64,000 bases of DNA from a bacterium (GTDB lineage: Bacteria; Orphanbacterota; Orphanbacteria; Orphanbacterales; Orphanbacteraceae): positions 1-64,000 of the forward strand of contig JALGYY010000042.1 in assembly GCA_025782575.1 (NCBI GenBank). Reading direction: 5' to 3'. The translations under genes and the position numbers were made by a program. Shown piece by piece: positions 15,877 through 24,404 of this stretch (its first letter is position 1; each line of letters opens with the position of its first letter). The notes under the pieces were generated by a model that was not told where the DNA came from, did no database searches, and saw nothing but the letters and a program-made list of their open reading frames with translations.

Positions 15877-17829
15877 CTACTTCTGCTCGACGATCTCTCC
15901 CGGAGGTCGACCGAATACACGAATCACCAGAACGATCACGATTGTTCCGAACAGGAGAGAGAGGGGCGCGGGAAAACCGTGAGTGGCGGGGATGTATCCG
16001 CAGACCACGGCGACGATCATGGTGGTCAACGCGTAAGGGATCTGTGTTTTTACATGATCGATGTGATCGGCGGCCGAGCTTACCGAAGACAGAATCGTGG
16101 TGTCGGAAAGTGGTGAACAGTGATCACCGAAAATCGAACCTTCCAGCACGGCACCGATCGAGACAATTGTGAGGCCGAAGGCGCCGATCGGTCCGTCCGC
16201 ACCGAGAAGATGGGCCAGAATGACGGCATTCGGTAGAATGATCGCCATGGTGGACCATGAGGATCCGGTAGAGAATGAAACGAGACAGGAGACCGCGAAT
16301 AGAACGATCGGATAGGCGAGCGGCGAAATGGCCTGTTTGAAGAGCGCGACGAGGTAGTAGGCCGTCCCCATGTCATTGCAGACCCCGCCGATACACCAGG
16401 CTAGGATGAGAATGACCACGGCGAAGAACAATGCTCTCGTAGAGCTGAACGCTGCGGCTGCGACCTCACGAACGCTGAGGAGTTTCTGGCTCAGCATGAG
16501 AAAGACAGCGAGAAAAAACCCGCTCCATGCGCCGAGTGCGATCGCCTTGGTTGAACTTGCCAGAGCCATGACGTCGCGGATCGCCGTGAGAGAGAAGAGA
16601 CCGGAAATTGCATAGGGCTCGGCAAGGGCCTGGTTCCCGCTTTGCCACATAGTAAAGAGAGTGACGGCAATCACGGTTGCAAGAGGAAGAAAGCCGTTCA
16701 ACCAGCGAAACGGAATCCCTTTTTTTGATTGCACCCGGGTCATGGCGTCCGAAACCATGGGACGCGCACCCGGTCTGCTGAGCGCTCCGGTCGTTCTCGC
16801 CCTCCGCTCCGCAGTCAGCATGGGACCGAAATCCCGTCGCAGCAGAATCCCGCTCAGTATGAAGACCAGAGTGAAGAGCGAGTAGAACCGGAAGGGAATC
16901 GTCTTCGCAAAAATGAAATACGGATTGTCGCTGATTCCGACCTCGACGAGCTGTTCCGAGAAAAGACTGATTTCATAAGCGACCCACGTCGAGAGCATGG
17001 AGATCCCGGCGACCGGTGCTGCTGTGGAATCGACAATATAGGCGAGTTTCTCCCTGGCGATCCGCATCTTGTCGGTCAGGGGGCGCATGGTGTTCCCCAC
17101 CAGGATCGTATTCGCGTAGTCGTCGAAGAAGATGACAAGCCCCATCAGAAACGTGGAGATGAGCGCCGACCTCGCCGACTTCACGAGGCCTGTAATCTTC
17201 TCCATCATTCCCTGGACGCCCCCTCCCTTGCTGATCACACCGACAAGAGCCACCAGGCCGATTACGAAGCCGATGATCTCGATGCGGAAAGTATCCATGA
17301 GGGCCTGCTGGATTACATAGGTGCGAAAGAACATCCAGAGTCCGGTAAGCGGGTTTCCGCCCGACTGGATCGTCGCTCCGAGCCAGACTCCGAGCGAAAG
17401 AGCGAGAATCGTCTTCTGAAACAGGAGGGCGGTAACGATGGCGATCAGAGGTGGCAGCAGAGCCTTCCAGTCGATTCGTGGAGCGGTTTCTCTCTCTTCC
17501 TGACTCCCGCCGATCGACCAGCGTATGGACGGGGCGCCGGTATCGGCCTCCAGCGTGATGTCCATCGGCGTCCCCCCTCGGGGGATGATTCGCCCGGGGT
17601 CTCCTGCTTTGTCAGCCAGGATACTTGCTGCCCTATCTTTCAGAGATGTGCTTCGAGCCCCTTCGACATGGACGGTGATCGTCACGGTTCCGGCCGCTTC
17701 GATTGCAGAGGCGGGACGTTCCAGAAGCTGATCGAGGCTCCGCTCGAAGAGATAGTCCTGATCGGGATCGGGCAGGAAGAACAACAGAAGAACAATCGTG
17801 AGGACCGTGGCGATGCGGAGTATGTTCAT
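15877..17829 (-). CDS. NhaC-family Na+/H+ antiporter with N-terminal extracytoplasmic domain
   Basis: About 650 residues from the ATG at 17829, chosen because it gives a clean signal-anchor (MNILRIATVLTIVLLLFF) and lies 19 nt after the upstream stop. A non-membrane domain of about 100 residues follows the first helix (TVTITVHVEGARSTS, MDITLEADTGAPSIRW), then many membrane helices. NhaC hallmarks include FFDDYANTILVGN and GSIFGDHCSPLSDTTILSS. It should exchange sodium or an organic substrate for protons at the inner membrane. A cytoplasmic loop (RRARTTGALSRPGARPMV) precedes the second helix bundle. The leading domain is not part of ordinary NhaC and its role is unknown. Confidence 0.88.
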   Translation of the reverse strand: MNILRIATVLTIVLLLFFLPDPDQDYLFERSLDQLLERPASAIEAAGTVTITVHVEGARSTSLKDRAASILADKAGDPGRIIPRGGTPMDITLEADTGAPSIRWSIGGSQEERETAPRIDWKALLPPLIAIVTALLFQKTILALSLGVWLGATIQSGGNPLTGLWMFFRTYVIQQALMDTFRIEIIGFVIGLVALVGVISKGGGVQGMMEKITGLVKSARSALISTFLMGLVIFFDDYANTILVGNTMRPLTDKMRIAREKLAYIVDSTAAPVAGISMLSTWVAYEISLFSEQLVEVGISDNPYFIFAKTIPFRFYSLFTLVFILSGILLRRDFGPMLTAERRARTTGALSRPGARPMVSDAMTRVQSKKGIPFRWLNGFLPLATVIAVTLFTMWQSGNQALAEPYAISGLFSLTAIRDVMALASSTKAIALGAWSGFFLAVFLMLSQKLLSVREVAAAAFSSTRALFFAVVILILAWCIGGVCNDMGTAYYLVALFKQAISPLAYPIVLFAVSCLVSFSTGSSWSTMAIILPNAVILAHLLGADGPIGAFGLTIVSIGAVLEGSIFGDHCSPLSDTTILSSVSSAADHIDHVKTQIPYALTTMIVAVVCGYIPATHGFPAPLSLLFGTIVIVLVIRVFGRPPGEIVEQK

Positions 17830-17848
17830 CGGCCGGGGCCCGGGTGAC

Positions 17849-18367
17849 TCAAACCTGTTCGTCCCCTTCCCGGATGAGCCGTTCAATCTCATCATCATTC
17901 GAATCCGGCGGGGGGGACGCTTTTATCCTGCCGGATTCCTTGAGTGCATCTCCGTGCCGTCTCTGGTGTCTGACCACCGAGACAGCGACGACCAGGCCGG
18001 CAAGGAGAGCCGCAATCGGTGCGATGACCGCCAGGCGGTTGATCCCCTCCGGAACCGGTTCCGCCAGAATGATCTCACCATATTTCCCGACGTAGATCTG
18101 TCGGATCTCCTCTTCCCCTTTTCCCTCCTCGATGTATGCGGCAATCTCCGCCTTCATCGCCTCAGCCCCTCCTGAAGTGTGATCTTTCAGGTAGCTGTGC
18201 TTGCAGCAGGGAGCCATGAAGAGGCCGATGATTTCGTCCGCTTTCTCGCTCTCAGAGCCGGACGCGGCTCCGAATCCGAATGCAATCAGGCATCCAAGTA
18301 AAATCATGGAGAGGATCGGATCGTTTCTGTACAAGTGTCTATTCCTCGGCTCGGGGGTCACAAACAT
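17849..18367 (-). CDS. CcmH/NrfF-like cytochrome c biogenesis protein with CC motif
   Basis: About 172 residues from the ATG at 18367; a TTG lies one codon earlier and an internal ATG at 18307 would give a shorter signal peptide. No start has a strong ribosome-binding site. After the signal peptide comes FMAPCCKHSYLKDHTS, then AEIAAYIEEGKGEEEIRQIY and YGEIILAEPVPEG, the pattern of the CcmH three-helix domain, followed by a membrane helix. The canonical CcmH motif LRCxxC is replaced by PCC with adjacent cysteines. It may act in thiol reduction for haem attachment, possibly to the c-type peroxidase at 2.9 kb. No other ccm gene is adjacent; the next gene is NhaC. Confidence 0.75.
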   Translation of the reverse strand: MFVTPEPRNRHLYRNDPILSMILLGCLIAFGFGAASGSESEKADEIIGLFMAPCCKHSYLKDHTSGGAEAMKAEIAAYIEEGKGEEEIRQIYVGKYGEIILAEPVPEGINRLAVIAPIAALLAGLVVAVSVVRHQRRHGDALKESGRIKASPPPDSNDDEIERLIREGDEQV

Positions 18368-18445
18368 CAATGATCACATTGAGTATAGAAAGGGAACGGG
18401 AGGGGAGCCAGAGAAAACCTGATCCGGATCAAGGGTTGGCCCGAC

Positions 18446-20347
18446 TTAAAGTTGCTCACCGACCCGGCGAAGCGCCTGAACCCGGACGGTGTCGACTCCT
18501 GATGCTTCGAGCCGGGTAGTCCATTCCCGGGCGCGGTTCTTTTCCCCCCGGGCGAGAAGAATCGATAGGGCGCGCTCCCAGTCAGCGCCTGCCCCGTCAC
18601 TATCCCCCATACTGTCCCGCAGAAGACCCCGGTTCCAAAGTGCGTCCGGATGATCGGGCCGAATACGAATCGCTTCATTCATCTGCTGGAGAGCTTCTCC
18701 GGGGCGTCCCGTTCGTACGAGAACACCGGACAACTCCTGCCTTCCCTCGGCGAATTCCGGGTAGAGGCGGACCAGCTCGCGAAATTCCCGTTCCGCGTCA
18801 ACAGGCCGACCGGCATGCACATGGCAGAGCCCCAGATCGTAGCGGGCGTTTCGATAGCCGGGGTCTTCGGCCAGAGCCTTTTCGAACCAGGCGGTCGCCT
18901 CGTCGTACCGGCCTTCCGTCAGGTAAACGACCCCCACATTGTAGAAACCCTGCGTCATCCGGCCCTGCTCGAGGCCATACGGATTGGAGTTGGCGATAAT
19001 TCCGAGCCCCATAAGAACCCCGGCTGCCGCGATCATGCGGGGGAAACTTTCCCTTTTGAAAGCGCGGCCGATTTGCAGCAGGCCGGCCGCACCGAGCAGA
19101 AGGAGAGGGGGGATTAGCGGCATTCTGTATCGTGCCGTTACGAAGAAGAGGACGATGGAGAGGGCGTATGACAGTAGGAAAAGAGCGAGCAGTCCATTTT
19201 CACGGTTCCATCGAATCAGCATGGCGCCCGCGCCGCCAAGGGGGAGGATGATCCCGAAACCGAAAACGGTGAGAACCGTCAGCAGCGTCGAATATTGTTT
19301 CAGAAAGTAAATGCCCTGATTGTTGCTCACCTCGAAATCACCGGCGAGAATGACCGACTTCTTAAGCATCAGTCGAGCTGCGCTCTCCGGATCTTCGCGC
19401 ATGAATCGCCAGGCTTCACCGAACCAGTAGCTGGAAACCTCGCTTCTCGCGAGGCGCTTCCCCCGGGAAGTTTCGGCAATTCGGATCAGGTCGCCGTATC
19501 CTCCCCACCATGTCCCGTCTGTTCCCGGTGCGATGGCTGTCATCCCGTCAGACTCCCTGTTGTTTCCGATATAGAAATTCGTCCCTCCCTGCCAGGCGAT
19601 CAGCACGGGATCGCCCGACGAAACGTTATGGAGAAAGACAGGGAGAATGGGGAGCGCGGTTCCGAGCAGGAACGGCAGGATGGCTCGCCCGAGTCGATTA
19701 TGGCGGCGACCGGGGAGGGCGGCGATCCAGAATGGGAGACAAGCCCCGAAAAGCAGTATGTTCGGTCTGGCGATCGCCGAGAGGCCGAGAAACAGGCCCG
19801 CCAGAAGCCACATGGTCGGTCGCCCCACACTTCCCGGCCGCTTATCGGCGACACTCTCTTCCTTCGCTCCATGAAGCAGGAAGAGGAGTAGGAGGAGATC
19901 GAGGGGCAACAGGATCGAAACAATCAGCAGGCTCAGATTGAAGTAGATCGTCATCCCGTGAAAAACGAACATGGCGGCGGCCAATCCGCCCGCCGTCCGG
20001 CTGAACAGGCGGCGACCGAGAAAGTAAACGAGTACCGGATTCCAGATCGCAATCAGAACCTGGACGATTCGAACGGCGAGAAAACCGGGGCCGAACAGGC
20101 GGAACAGAAACGAGAGGAACAGAGGGTAGAGGGGGGCACGAAAGAAGGGCTCGCCGGGAAACCAATCCTCCCCGTCCGCCCATGCGGCGGCCCACTGGTA
20201 GTGAATCGCCTCGTCCAGAATCGGATGCTCGAAAAACGGGTTCTCACGAAGCTGGAGAAGACAGACCATGTGAAGGATGAAACCCGCGAGGAGTAGAGCG
20301 GCGAGGAAGATCCTCTCTCCCCGGAGCATCCCGGCCGGTCCGGTCAC
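18446..20347 (-). CDS. GT-C-type membrane glycosyltransferase with C-terminal TPR domain
   Basis: A 633-residue protein. The GTG at 20347 overlaps the stop of the upstream PAS gene (GTGA); an ATG six codons later is an alternative. The N-terminal 430 residues hold many membrane helices, an acidic first loop (HPILDEAIHYQWAAAWADG) and the extracytoplasmic block GGTNFYIGNNRESDGM, closely parallel to GNAGLNLYIGNGIGSDG in the 8.3-kb protein. The C-terminus is a run of TPRs (YNVGVVYLTEGRYDEATAWF, RNARYDLGLCHVHAGRPVDA). The two proteins are evidently paralogues. A protein- or lipid-directed sugar transfer at the periplasmic face is likely; specificity is unknown. Confidence 0.78.
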   Translation of the reverse strand: MTGPAGMLRGERIFLAALLLAGFILHMVCLLQLRENPFFEHPILDEAIHYQWAAAWADGEDWFPGEPFFRAPLYPLFLSFLFRLFGPGFLAVRIVQVLIAIWNPVLVYFLGRRLFSRTAGGLAAAMFVFHGMTIYFNLSLLIVSILLPLDLLLLLFLLHGAKEESVADKRPGSVGRPTMWLLAGLFLGLSAIARPNILLFGACLPFWIAALPGRRHNRLGRAILPFLLGTALPILPVFLHNVSSGDPVLIAWQGGTNFYIGNNRESDGMTAIAPGTDGTWWGGYGDLIRIAETSRGKRLARSEVSSYWFGEAWRFMREDPESAARLMLKKSVILAGDFEVSNNQGIYFLKQYSTLLTVLTVFGFGIILPLGGAGAMLIRWNRENGLLALFLLSYALSIVLFFVTARYRMPLIPPLLLLGAAGLLQIGRAFKRESFPRMIAAAGVLMGLGIIANSNPYGLEQGRMTQGFYNVGVVYLTEGRYDEATAWFEKALAEDPGYRNARYDLGLCHVHAGRPVDAEREFRELVRLYPEFAEGRQELSGVLVRTGRPGEALQQMNEAIRIRPDHPDALWNRGLLRDSMGDSDGAGADWERALSILLARGEKNRAREWTTRLEASGVDTVRVQALRRVGEQL

Positions 20348-21288
20348 GAAATCCCTTTGCCGATTTCTGCTTCCATGCGCCGGATGATATCCATGATCTT
20401 CCGTACCTGCATCTCAAAAAGGAGAAACTCGGCCTCCGGACCGTCATCCTCACCGTCGAGGAGCTGGTGGAGGGACGATGAGGACGCAAGAAGCGCTTCC
20501 AGGTGGTCTCTCACGGTCTCACAGTCCTCTTGCAGCGTGAGGCCGATGGATTCAGCGAGAGGTGCCGGAAGATCCTCTATCTGAGGAGGCGTCCGGGCGA
20601 GCACCTTCTCGAGATCGATCGCATCCCGCTTCTCTTTCGGAACACTCTTGTCATCCATTCGAATGACGAGCCGTTCGGTCTCATCCTGCCTGTTCTTCCA
20701 GGGATAGATGCGCATATTGATCGGTTTCGGCGTTGATCCGTTCCCCTGCTTGAATCGGATTCCTTCCAGTAGAATCGATTCTCCCCTCTGCACGCACGAA
20801 TCGAGGATGTCGATGAGCGGCTTCCCCCTGTAGGCGTAAATCTCCCCCGTGTAGATCTCACTGGAAAGGGGGTGAAAGCGAAACGGCTTTCCGATCAGTT
20901 CCTCTTTCTCTTTTAGTGTCAGCAGATGACATTCGGCGTGATTCATGGAGCGTACGGTGAGGGCCCGGTCAACAACGAGTATTCCGGAGCTCATGGTCTC
21001 GAGGATCTCGTCGAAGTACCAGCGAAGATAGAGAAACTCGTCACGAAGGAGCCGCAGATGTCGGGCAGCCAAGGGAGGAGGAGCGCTCTTGCCGGTCAGC
21101 CGGGACGCGAGGAAGAAATTCAGAAGGGTGAACAGGGCAAACAAGATTCCGGCGGCGCTCGCTACCTGGGCCGGGGAGGCCTGAAGCGTCCGGATCAAAA
21201 CGACGAAGGAGAGCACGAGCACGATGTACTCAACTATGACGACGAGAACGAATCTTCCGGCATTCCCGGCGTTTCGATGCCTATCCAT
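20344..21288 (-). CDS. membrane protein with PAS-like sensory domain
   Basis: About 314 residues from the ATG at 21288, placed there because GGAGGAG lies nine bases upstream; the frame extends a further 11 codons through that site. Two membrane helices (about residues 12-32 and 44-62) are followed by a PAS-like domain (DEILETMSSGILVVDRALTV, then RSMNHAECHLL) and a C-terminal helical region (LLASSSSLHQLLDGEDDG, EMQVRKIMDIIRRMEAEIG). There is no histidine-kinase ATPase or GGDEF domain, so its output must pass through a partner. Translational coupling to the GT-C/TPR gene downstream suggests it modulates that enzyme or shares its expression. Confidence 0.7.
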   Translation of the reverse strand: MDRHRNAGNAGRFVLVVIVEYIVLVLSFVVLIRTLQASPAQVASAAGILFALFTLLNFFLASRLTGKSAPPPLAARHLRLLRDEFLYLRWYFDEILETMSSGILVVDRALTVRSMNHAECHLLTLKEKEELIGKPFRFHPLSSEIYTGEIYAYRGKPLIDILDSCVQRGESILLEGIRFKQGNGSTPKPINMRIYPWKNRQDETERLVIRMDDKSVPKEKRDAIDLEKVLARTPPQIEDLPAPLAESIGLTLQEDCETVRDHLEALLASSSSLHQLLDGEDDGPEAEFLLFEMQVRKIMDIIRRMEAEIGKGIS

Positions 21289-21470
21289 TGCAGGAAACTC
21301 CTCCGAATCACAGTATATCACAAGGGCTCCCGAGCGGTGGACGCACGGGGAAACCCCTTGAACGCAACAGAGCCCATCCCTACAATCCGTGGCGTCGTGA
21401 GATGAGCAGCAGTTCTGAAGATCGGGCCGATTTCGGGGCCGCGGTCGCCTGTCCGAGTGGAGGAGAAGTC

Positions 21471-21941
21471 ATGTATCGGCGAATCTGGGTAGTGGCCGCA
21501 CTGATTGCGATGACCCTGCCCTGCCTTGCGAGGGCATCGACTGATCGTGTGGGGGCCGGCTATTCACTCTACCCGCAGATCGACGGATTGGTCACAATCC
21601 GCTACAGCGCCTACAGCTTTTTTCTGGAAGGGGGGCTGAAGATCGAGGATCTTGACAAGACTCGATTTCTTCTCGGCTCCAAGTTCGCCCTCAGGCCGTA
21701 TGAATATCGCGGAATCCCGCTCGAGATCGGGGTGTCAGCGGCGATCAAGACCGACGTACCGAGCGGGGATGGCGGCGAAGACACATTGATCCATGTCGGA
21801 TCGTTCGTCGGTCTCTCCACACTGATTACGGATGACGTTTCGGTCGGTGTTGCGGCGTATCTGCTAGGGATCGGCCTCGGGCTCGACGAGAGGAACTACG
21901 ATTTCCTTACCCCTGTCTTCGACATCACCTTCCTCTTCTGA
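21471..21941 (+). CDS. secreted outer-membrane beta-barrel-like protein
   Basis: A 156-residue protein with an ATG behind GGAGGAG and a Sec signal peptide ending ...CLARA. The mature chain alternates hydrophobic and polar residues with aromatic ends (YSLYPQIDGLVTIRYSAYSF, FVGLSTLITDDVSVGVAAYL) and finishes in Phe, as outer-membrane barrels do. It may be a small porin-like or assembly-related barrel. I do not recognise a named family. It is transcribed alone and converges on a small membrane protein gene 16 nt away. Confidence 0.65.
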   Translation: MYRRIWVVAALIAMTLPCLARASTDRVGAGYSLYPQIDGLVTIRYSAYSFFLEGGLKIEDLDKTRFLLGSKFALRPYEYRGIPLEIGVSAAIKTDVPSGDGGEDTLIHVGSFVGLSTLITDDVSVGVAAYLLGIGLGLDERNYDFLTPVFDITFLF

Positions 21942-21957
21942 CCGGCCATAGCCCCGG

Positions 21958-22236
21958 CTACAGCAGGCAGAAGATCCCGCCAAGCAGAGTAAACACCACG
22001 GCAACTGCGAGACCGACCGCCAGCAATATCCCGCCGATCAGTATCGGGCCCATCAGCAGGGCCACCGGGATCGCCACCAGCCCGACGATCAGGCCGCCGA
22101 CAATCTGGAACGGCAGCAGGATCAGGGTGCCGATGATCTGAAGGGGGACAAAGAGGATATGGAGCAGCAGAGCACCGATCTTGATAAACAGGCCGACGAA
22201 CACAATCAGCCCGAAAAGGACCAGTAATTCGAACAT
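21958..22236 (-). CDS. small, strongly hydrophobic membrane protein
   Basis: A 92-residue protein, nearly all Leu, Ile, Val, Gly and Ala, with about three membrane spans. Only a few charged residues are present (Glu near the N-terminus and Lys20). The ATG at 22236 follows AAAGGGAGA. It is the last gene of a minus-strand cluster after queC, separated by about 100 AT-rich bases. No family is recognised; small hydrophobic proteins of this kind can be stress or envelope proteins. Confidence 0.6.
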   Translation of the reverse strand: MFELLVLFGLIVFVGLFIKIGALLLHILFVPLQIIGTLILLPFQIVGGLIVGLVAIPVALLMGPILIGGILLAVGLAVAVVFTLLGGIFCLL

Positions 22237-22335
22237 CACAATCTCCCTTTCTCCGGTACCATCAATCTATCTACTAATAATGACGATGACCAGGGCACTT
22301 CTGTTTCGAAAATTCACATTTGATCAATCTGATTT

Positions 22336-23019
22336 TTATATGCGATTAATAGCATATGAAATAGGATCGTCTAAGTTATTGTCTTTAAACGCATTCAGTC
22401 TAAGTCTGCAGGAATCACACACGCCGCAGGCGCTCTCGGTCGCCTGGTAACATGACCAGCTCAAATCGAACGGGGCATCCAGCTCAATTCCTCTGGTAAC
22501 AATTGAGGATTTGGACATATGAATGAGCGGAATACGAATCTCGATATTCCCGGCCGCTGTCCCGTGGCCAACCGCCCGGCCGAACGCATTGAAGAACGCT
22601 TCGCTGCAATCGGGGTACCCGGATGAATCTTCCTCCACTGCTCCGATCCAGACAGAACCGGCCCCCAGGACCTCGGCCCAGGAGACGGCCATAGAAAGGA
22701 GATGGGCGTTCCGGAACGGGACGTAGCTCGTAGGGATTACGTCTTTCTGGACGCCCTCGGTTCGGAGGGGGATGGACCGGTCGATGAGGGAGGTCCCCCC
22801 GATCACCCTCAGATGGTCAATGCTGAGGACCAGCGTCTGCTCCACTCCATAGTGAGCAGCGATGTCGAGAAACGCCTGTTTCTCCCGATCGGCGGTTCGT
22901 TGCCCGTACGAGACGTGGAGCAACGCCAGATCGTGATTGCGGGCCGCCCACGCCGTAGTTACCAGGCTATCCATACCGCCGCTCAGTAGTACAACTGCTG
23001 ACTCCCCCCGGCCGGTCAT
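22336..23019 (-). CDS. queC: 7-cyano-7-deazaguanine synthase QueC
   Basis: A 227-residue enzyme of the PP-loop ATP pyrophosphatase family. The SGGMDS loop (13-18) activates the carboxylate of 7-carboxy-7-deazaguanine, and the C-terminal CX7CX2CX2C zinc site (SCYQATESACGVCDSC) is typical. It makes preQ0 for queuosine tRNA modification or for deazapurine DNA modification. The ATG at 23019 overlaps the stop of the upstream thioesterase gene (ATGA). queD, queE and queF are not in the window. The gene's 3' end is AT-rich compared with its body. Confidence 0.93.
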   Translation of the reverse strand: MTGRGESAVVLLSGGMDSLVTTAWAARNHDLALLHVSYGQRTADREKQAFLDIAAHYGVEQTLVLSIDHLRVIGGTSLIDRSIPLRTEGVQKDVIPTSYVPFRNAHLLSMAVSWAEVLGAGSVWIGAVEEDSSGYPDCSEAFFNAFGRAVGHGTAAGNIEIRIPLIHMSKSSIVTRGIELDAPFDLSWSCYQATESACGVCDSCRLRLNAFKDNNLDDPISYAINRI

Positions 23020-23441
23020 CGGTCCGGGCACCCGCATAGGGCGAGGCGGAGGCGGTCAGGCAGAGAGCGAGGTTTCATATTTTGATCTACGCATATGTGT
23101 TGCGTGGTCCCTGTGGCCAGGAGTCTTGTGTCACGCCGAACCTCATAGCTGAATTCCACACTTCTTGATCGGATCTTGTCGACCCGGGTCAGGATGGTCA
23201 GCAGATCTTCGTAGCGGGCGGGAGAGATGAGCCTGTACTGCACTCGGGAGACGGGAAGAATGGCCCCGTCCGCTTCCATCTCCGAATACGGGGCGCCGAC
23301 GGATCGCATGAGGGCGCCCCGTCCGACTTCGAACCAGACCGGGTAGTTTGCGTAGTAGGCGATCCCCATCTGGTCGGTTTCGGCATAACGGACCCGGATT
23401 TCAGTCATGCCGTACGCATTCTGGCCAGTTTGCTGATTCAT
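23016..23441 (-). CDS. YbgC/4HBT-family acyl-CoA thioesterase
   Basis: A 141-residue hotdog-fold protein. The segment VRYAETDQMGIAYYANYPVWFEVGR carries the catalytic Asp of YbgC-type thioesterases (residues 17-41). It would hydrolyse short- or medium-chain acyl-CoA or acyl-ACP. An in-frame ATG 11 codons later is a possible alternative start; neither has a strong ribosome-binding site. It overlaps queC by four bases. In proteobacteria YbgC lies with tol-pal genes; here it is instead coupled to queC and follows a PDZ protein gene. Confidence 0.88.
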   Translation of the reverse strand: MNQQTGQNAYGMTEIRVRYAETDQMGIAYYANYPVWFEVGRGALMRSVGAPYSEMEADGAILPVSRVQYRLISPARYEDLLTILTRVDKIRSRSVEFSYEVRRDTRLLATGTTQHICVDQNMKPRSLPDRLRLALCGCPDR

Positions 23442-23495
23442 AACGAAGAAAGTATCACCCGTCCGCCGGGAAGGGTAGTCTCGAACAGCATTCGA

Positions 23496-24404
23496 TCAGA
23501 TCTGCTCTTTCAGTTTCCTGACCTCTTCGCGGAGTTCCCTGATCTCTTCGCGGAGCTTGTCCAGCTGCTCGTCAATCTTGAACGGCATCACCTGAACATG
23601 AGCGCCTCCCCGCTGTCCCCCTCCGCCGAAACGGCGAAGCAACGAGTTCGGCCGGTTCCCGCCCAGCGTAACTTCGATTGTCTTCTCTTTTCCCCTACGC
23701 AGAATCTCGATGGCGACTTCATCACCCGGTTCCATAAGGGAGAGTTCTTTTCGAAGATCAGCCACTGTCGATACCGGCCGGTCCTCAATCTGCAGGATCA
23801 CGTCTCCCCCTTCGATCCCGCTTTCGGCCGCCGGGCTGTCCGGTTCAACTCCCGTGACAAGAACGCCGCCGTTTACATCTACAGAGAAGTAGGAGGCGAG
23901 GTTCGCCTCATCCAGATTCTGGATCTGAACACCGAGATAGGTTGAGGAGGGCGGGATCAAATTCCGCGGATTGAAAGATGGATGTATGGGAGGGGGGGGA
24001 GGCGATTCCCGTTCCGGCGTGCCCCCCGGCCTGGCACCGATCTCGATCATGCGTGTCACGATCTTTCCACCCCGATGGATGGAGAAGGGGACCTTCCGGC
24101 CTGGCGCAAGCTTCCTGACCTCCCGCACAAACTGCTCCCCGTTCCTGACGCTTTTCCCGCCGAGTTCCAGAATGACATCGCCCGGTTCAATGCCGCCCGA
24201 TTCAGCCGGACTCCCCGGAGCTACTGTAGAGACGAGCACTCCCCGATCAGACTCGAGGCCGAACCCCTCCGCGAGATCCGGATTCAGTGCCTGGATTCGC
24301 ACGCCGAGCCAGCCGGGTGAGGAATCCTGAGCCTGAAGGGGGAGAGGGGGCGTGAGAAAAAGCAACAAAACAAACAGGTAGGTGATACGAGCCGGAAAGC
24401 GCAT
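23496..24404 (-). CDS. secreted tandem-PDZ protein without protease domain
   Basis: A 302-residue protein from ATG 24404, which has GGAGG five bases upstream. A Sec signal peptide (ending PLPLQAQ) is followed by two PDZ domains: about residues 30-125 (WLGVRIQALNPDLAEGFGL) and 155-245 (YLGVQIQNLDEANLASYF). A proline-rich linker joins them. The C-terminus is a charged coiled coil (LDKLREEIRELREEVRKLKE). No trypsin-like domain or catalytic triad precedes the PDZ pair, so this is not a complete DegP/HtrA enzyme. It probably acts as a periplasmic scaffold or adaptor that captures C-termini. The coiled coil suggests oligomers. Confidence 0.85.
   Translation of the reverse strand: MRFPARITYLFVLLLFLTPPLPLQAQDSSPGWLGVRIQALNPDLAEGFGLESDRGVLVSTVAPGSPAESGGIEPGDVILELGGKSVRNGEQFVREVRKLAPGRKVPFSIHRGGKIVTRMIEIGARPGGTPERESPPPPPIHPSFNPRNLIPPSSTYLGVQIQNLDEANLASYFSVDVNGGVLVTGVEPDSPAAESGIEGGDVILQIEDRPVSTVADLRKELSLMEPGDEVAIEILRRGKEKTIEVTLGGNRPNSLLRRFGGGGQRGGAHVQVMPFKIDEQLDKLREEIRELREEVRKLKEQI

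Noticed and set aside
16729-17847. Open frame of 372 codons on the plus strand
   Set aside because: It lies antisense to the NhaC gene, has no ribosome-binding site, and its translation is charged low-complexity sequence with no family features.
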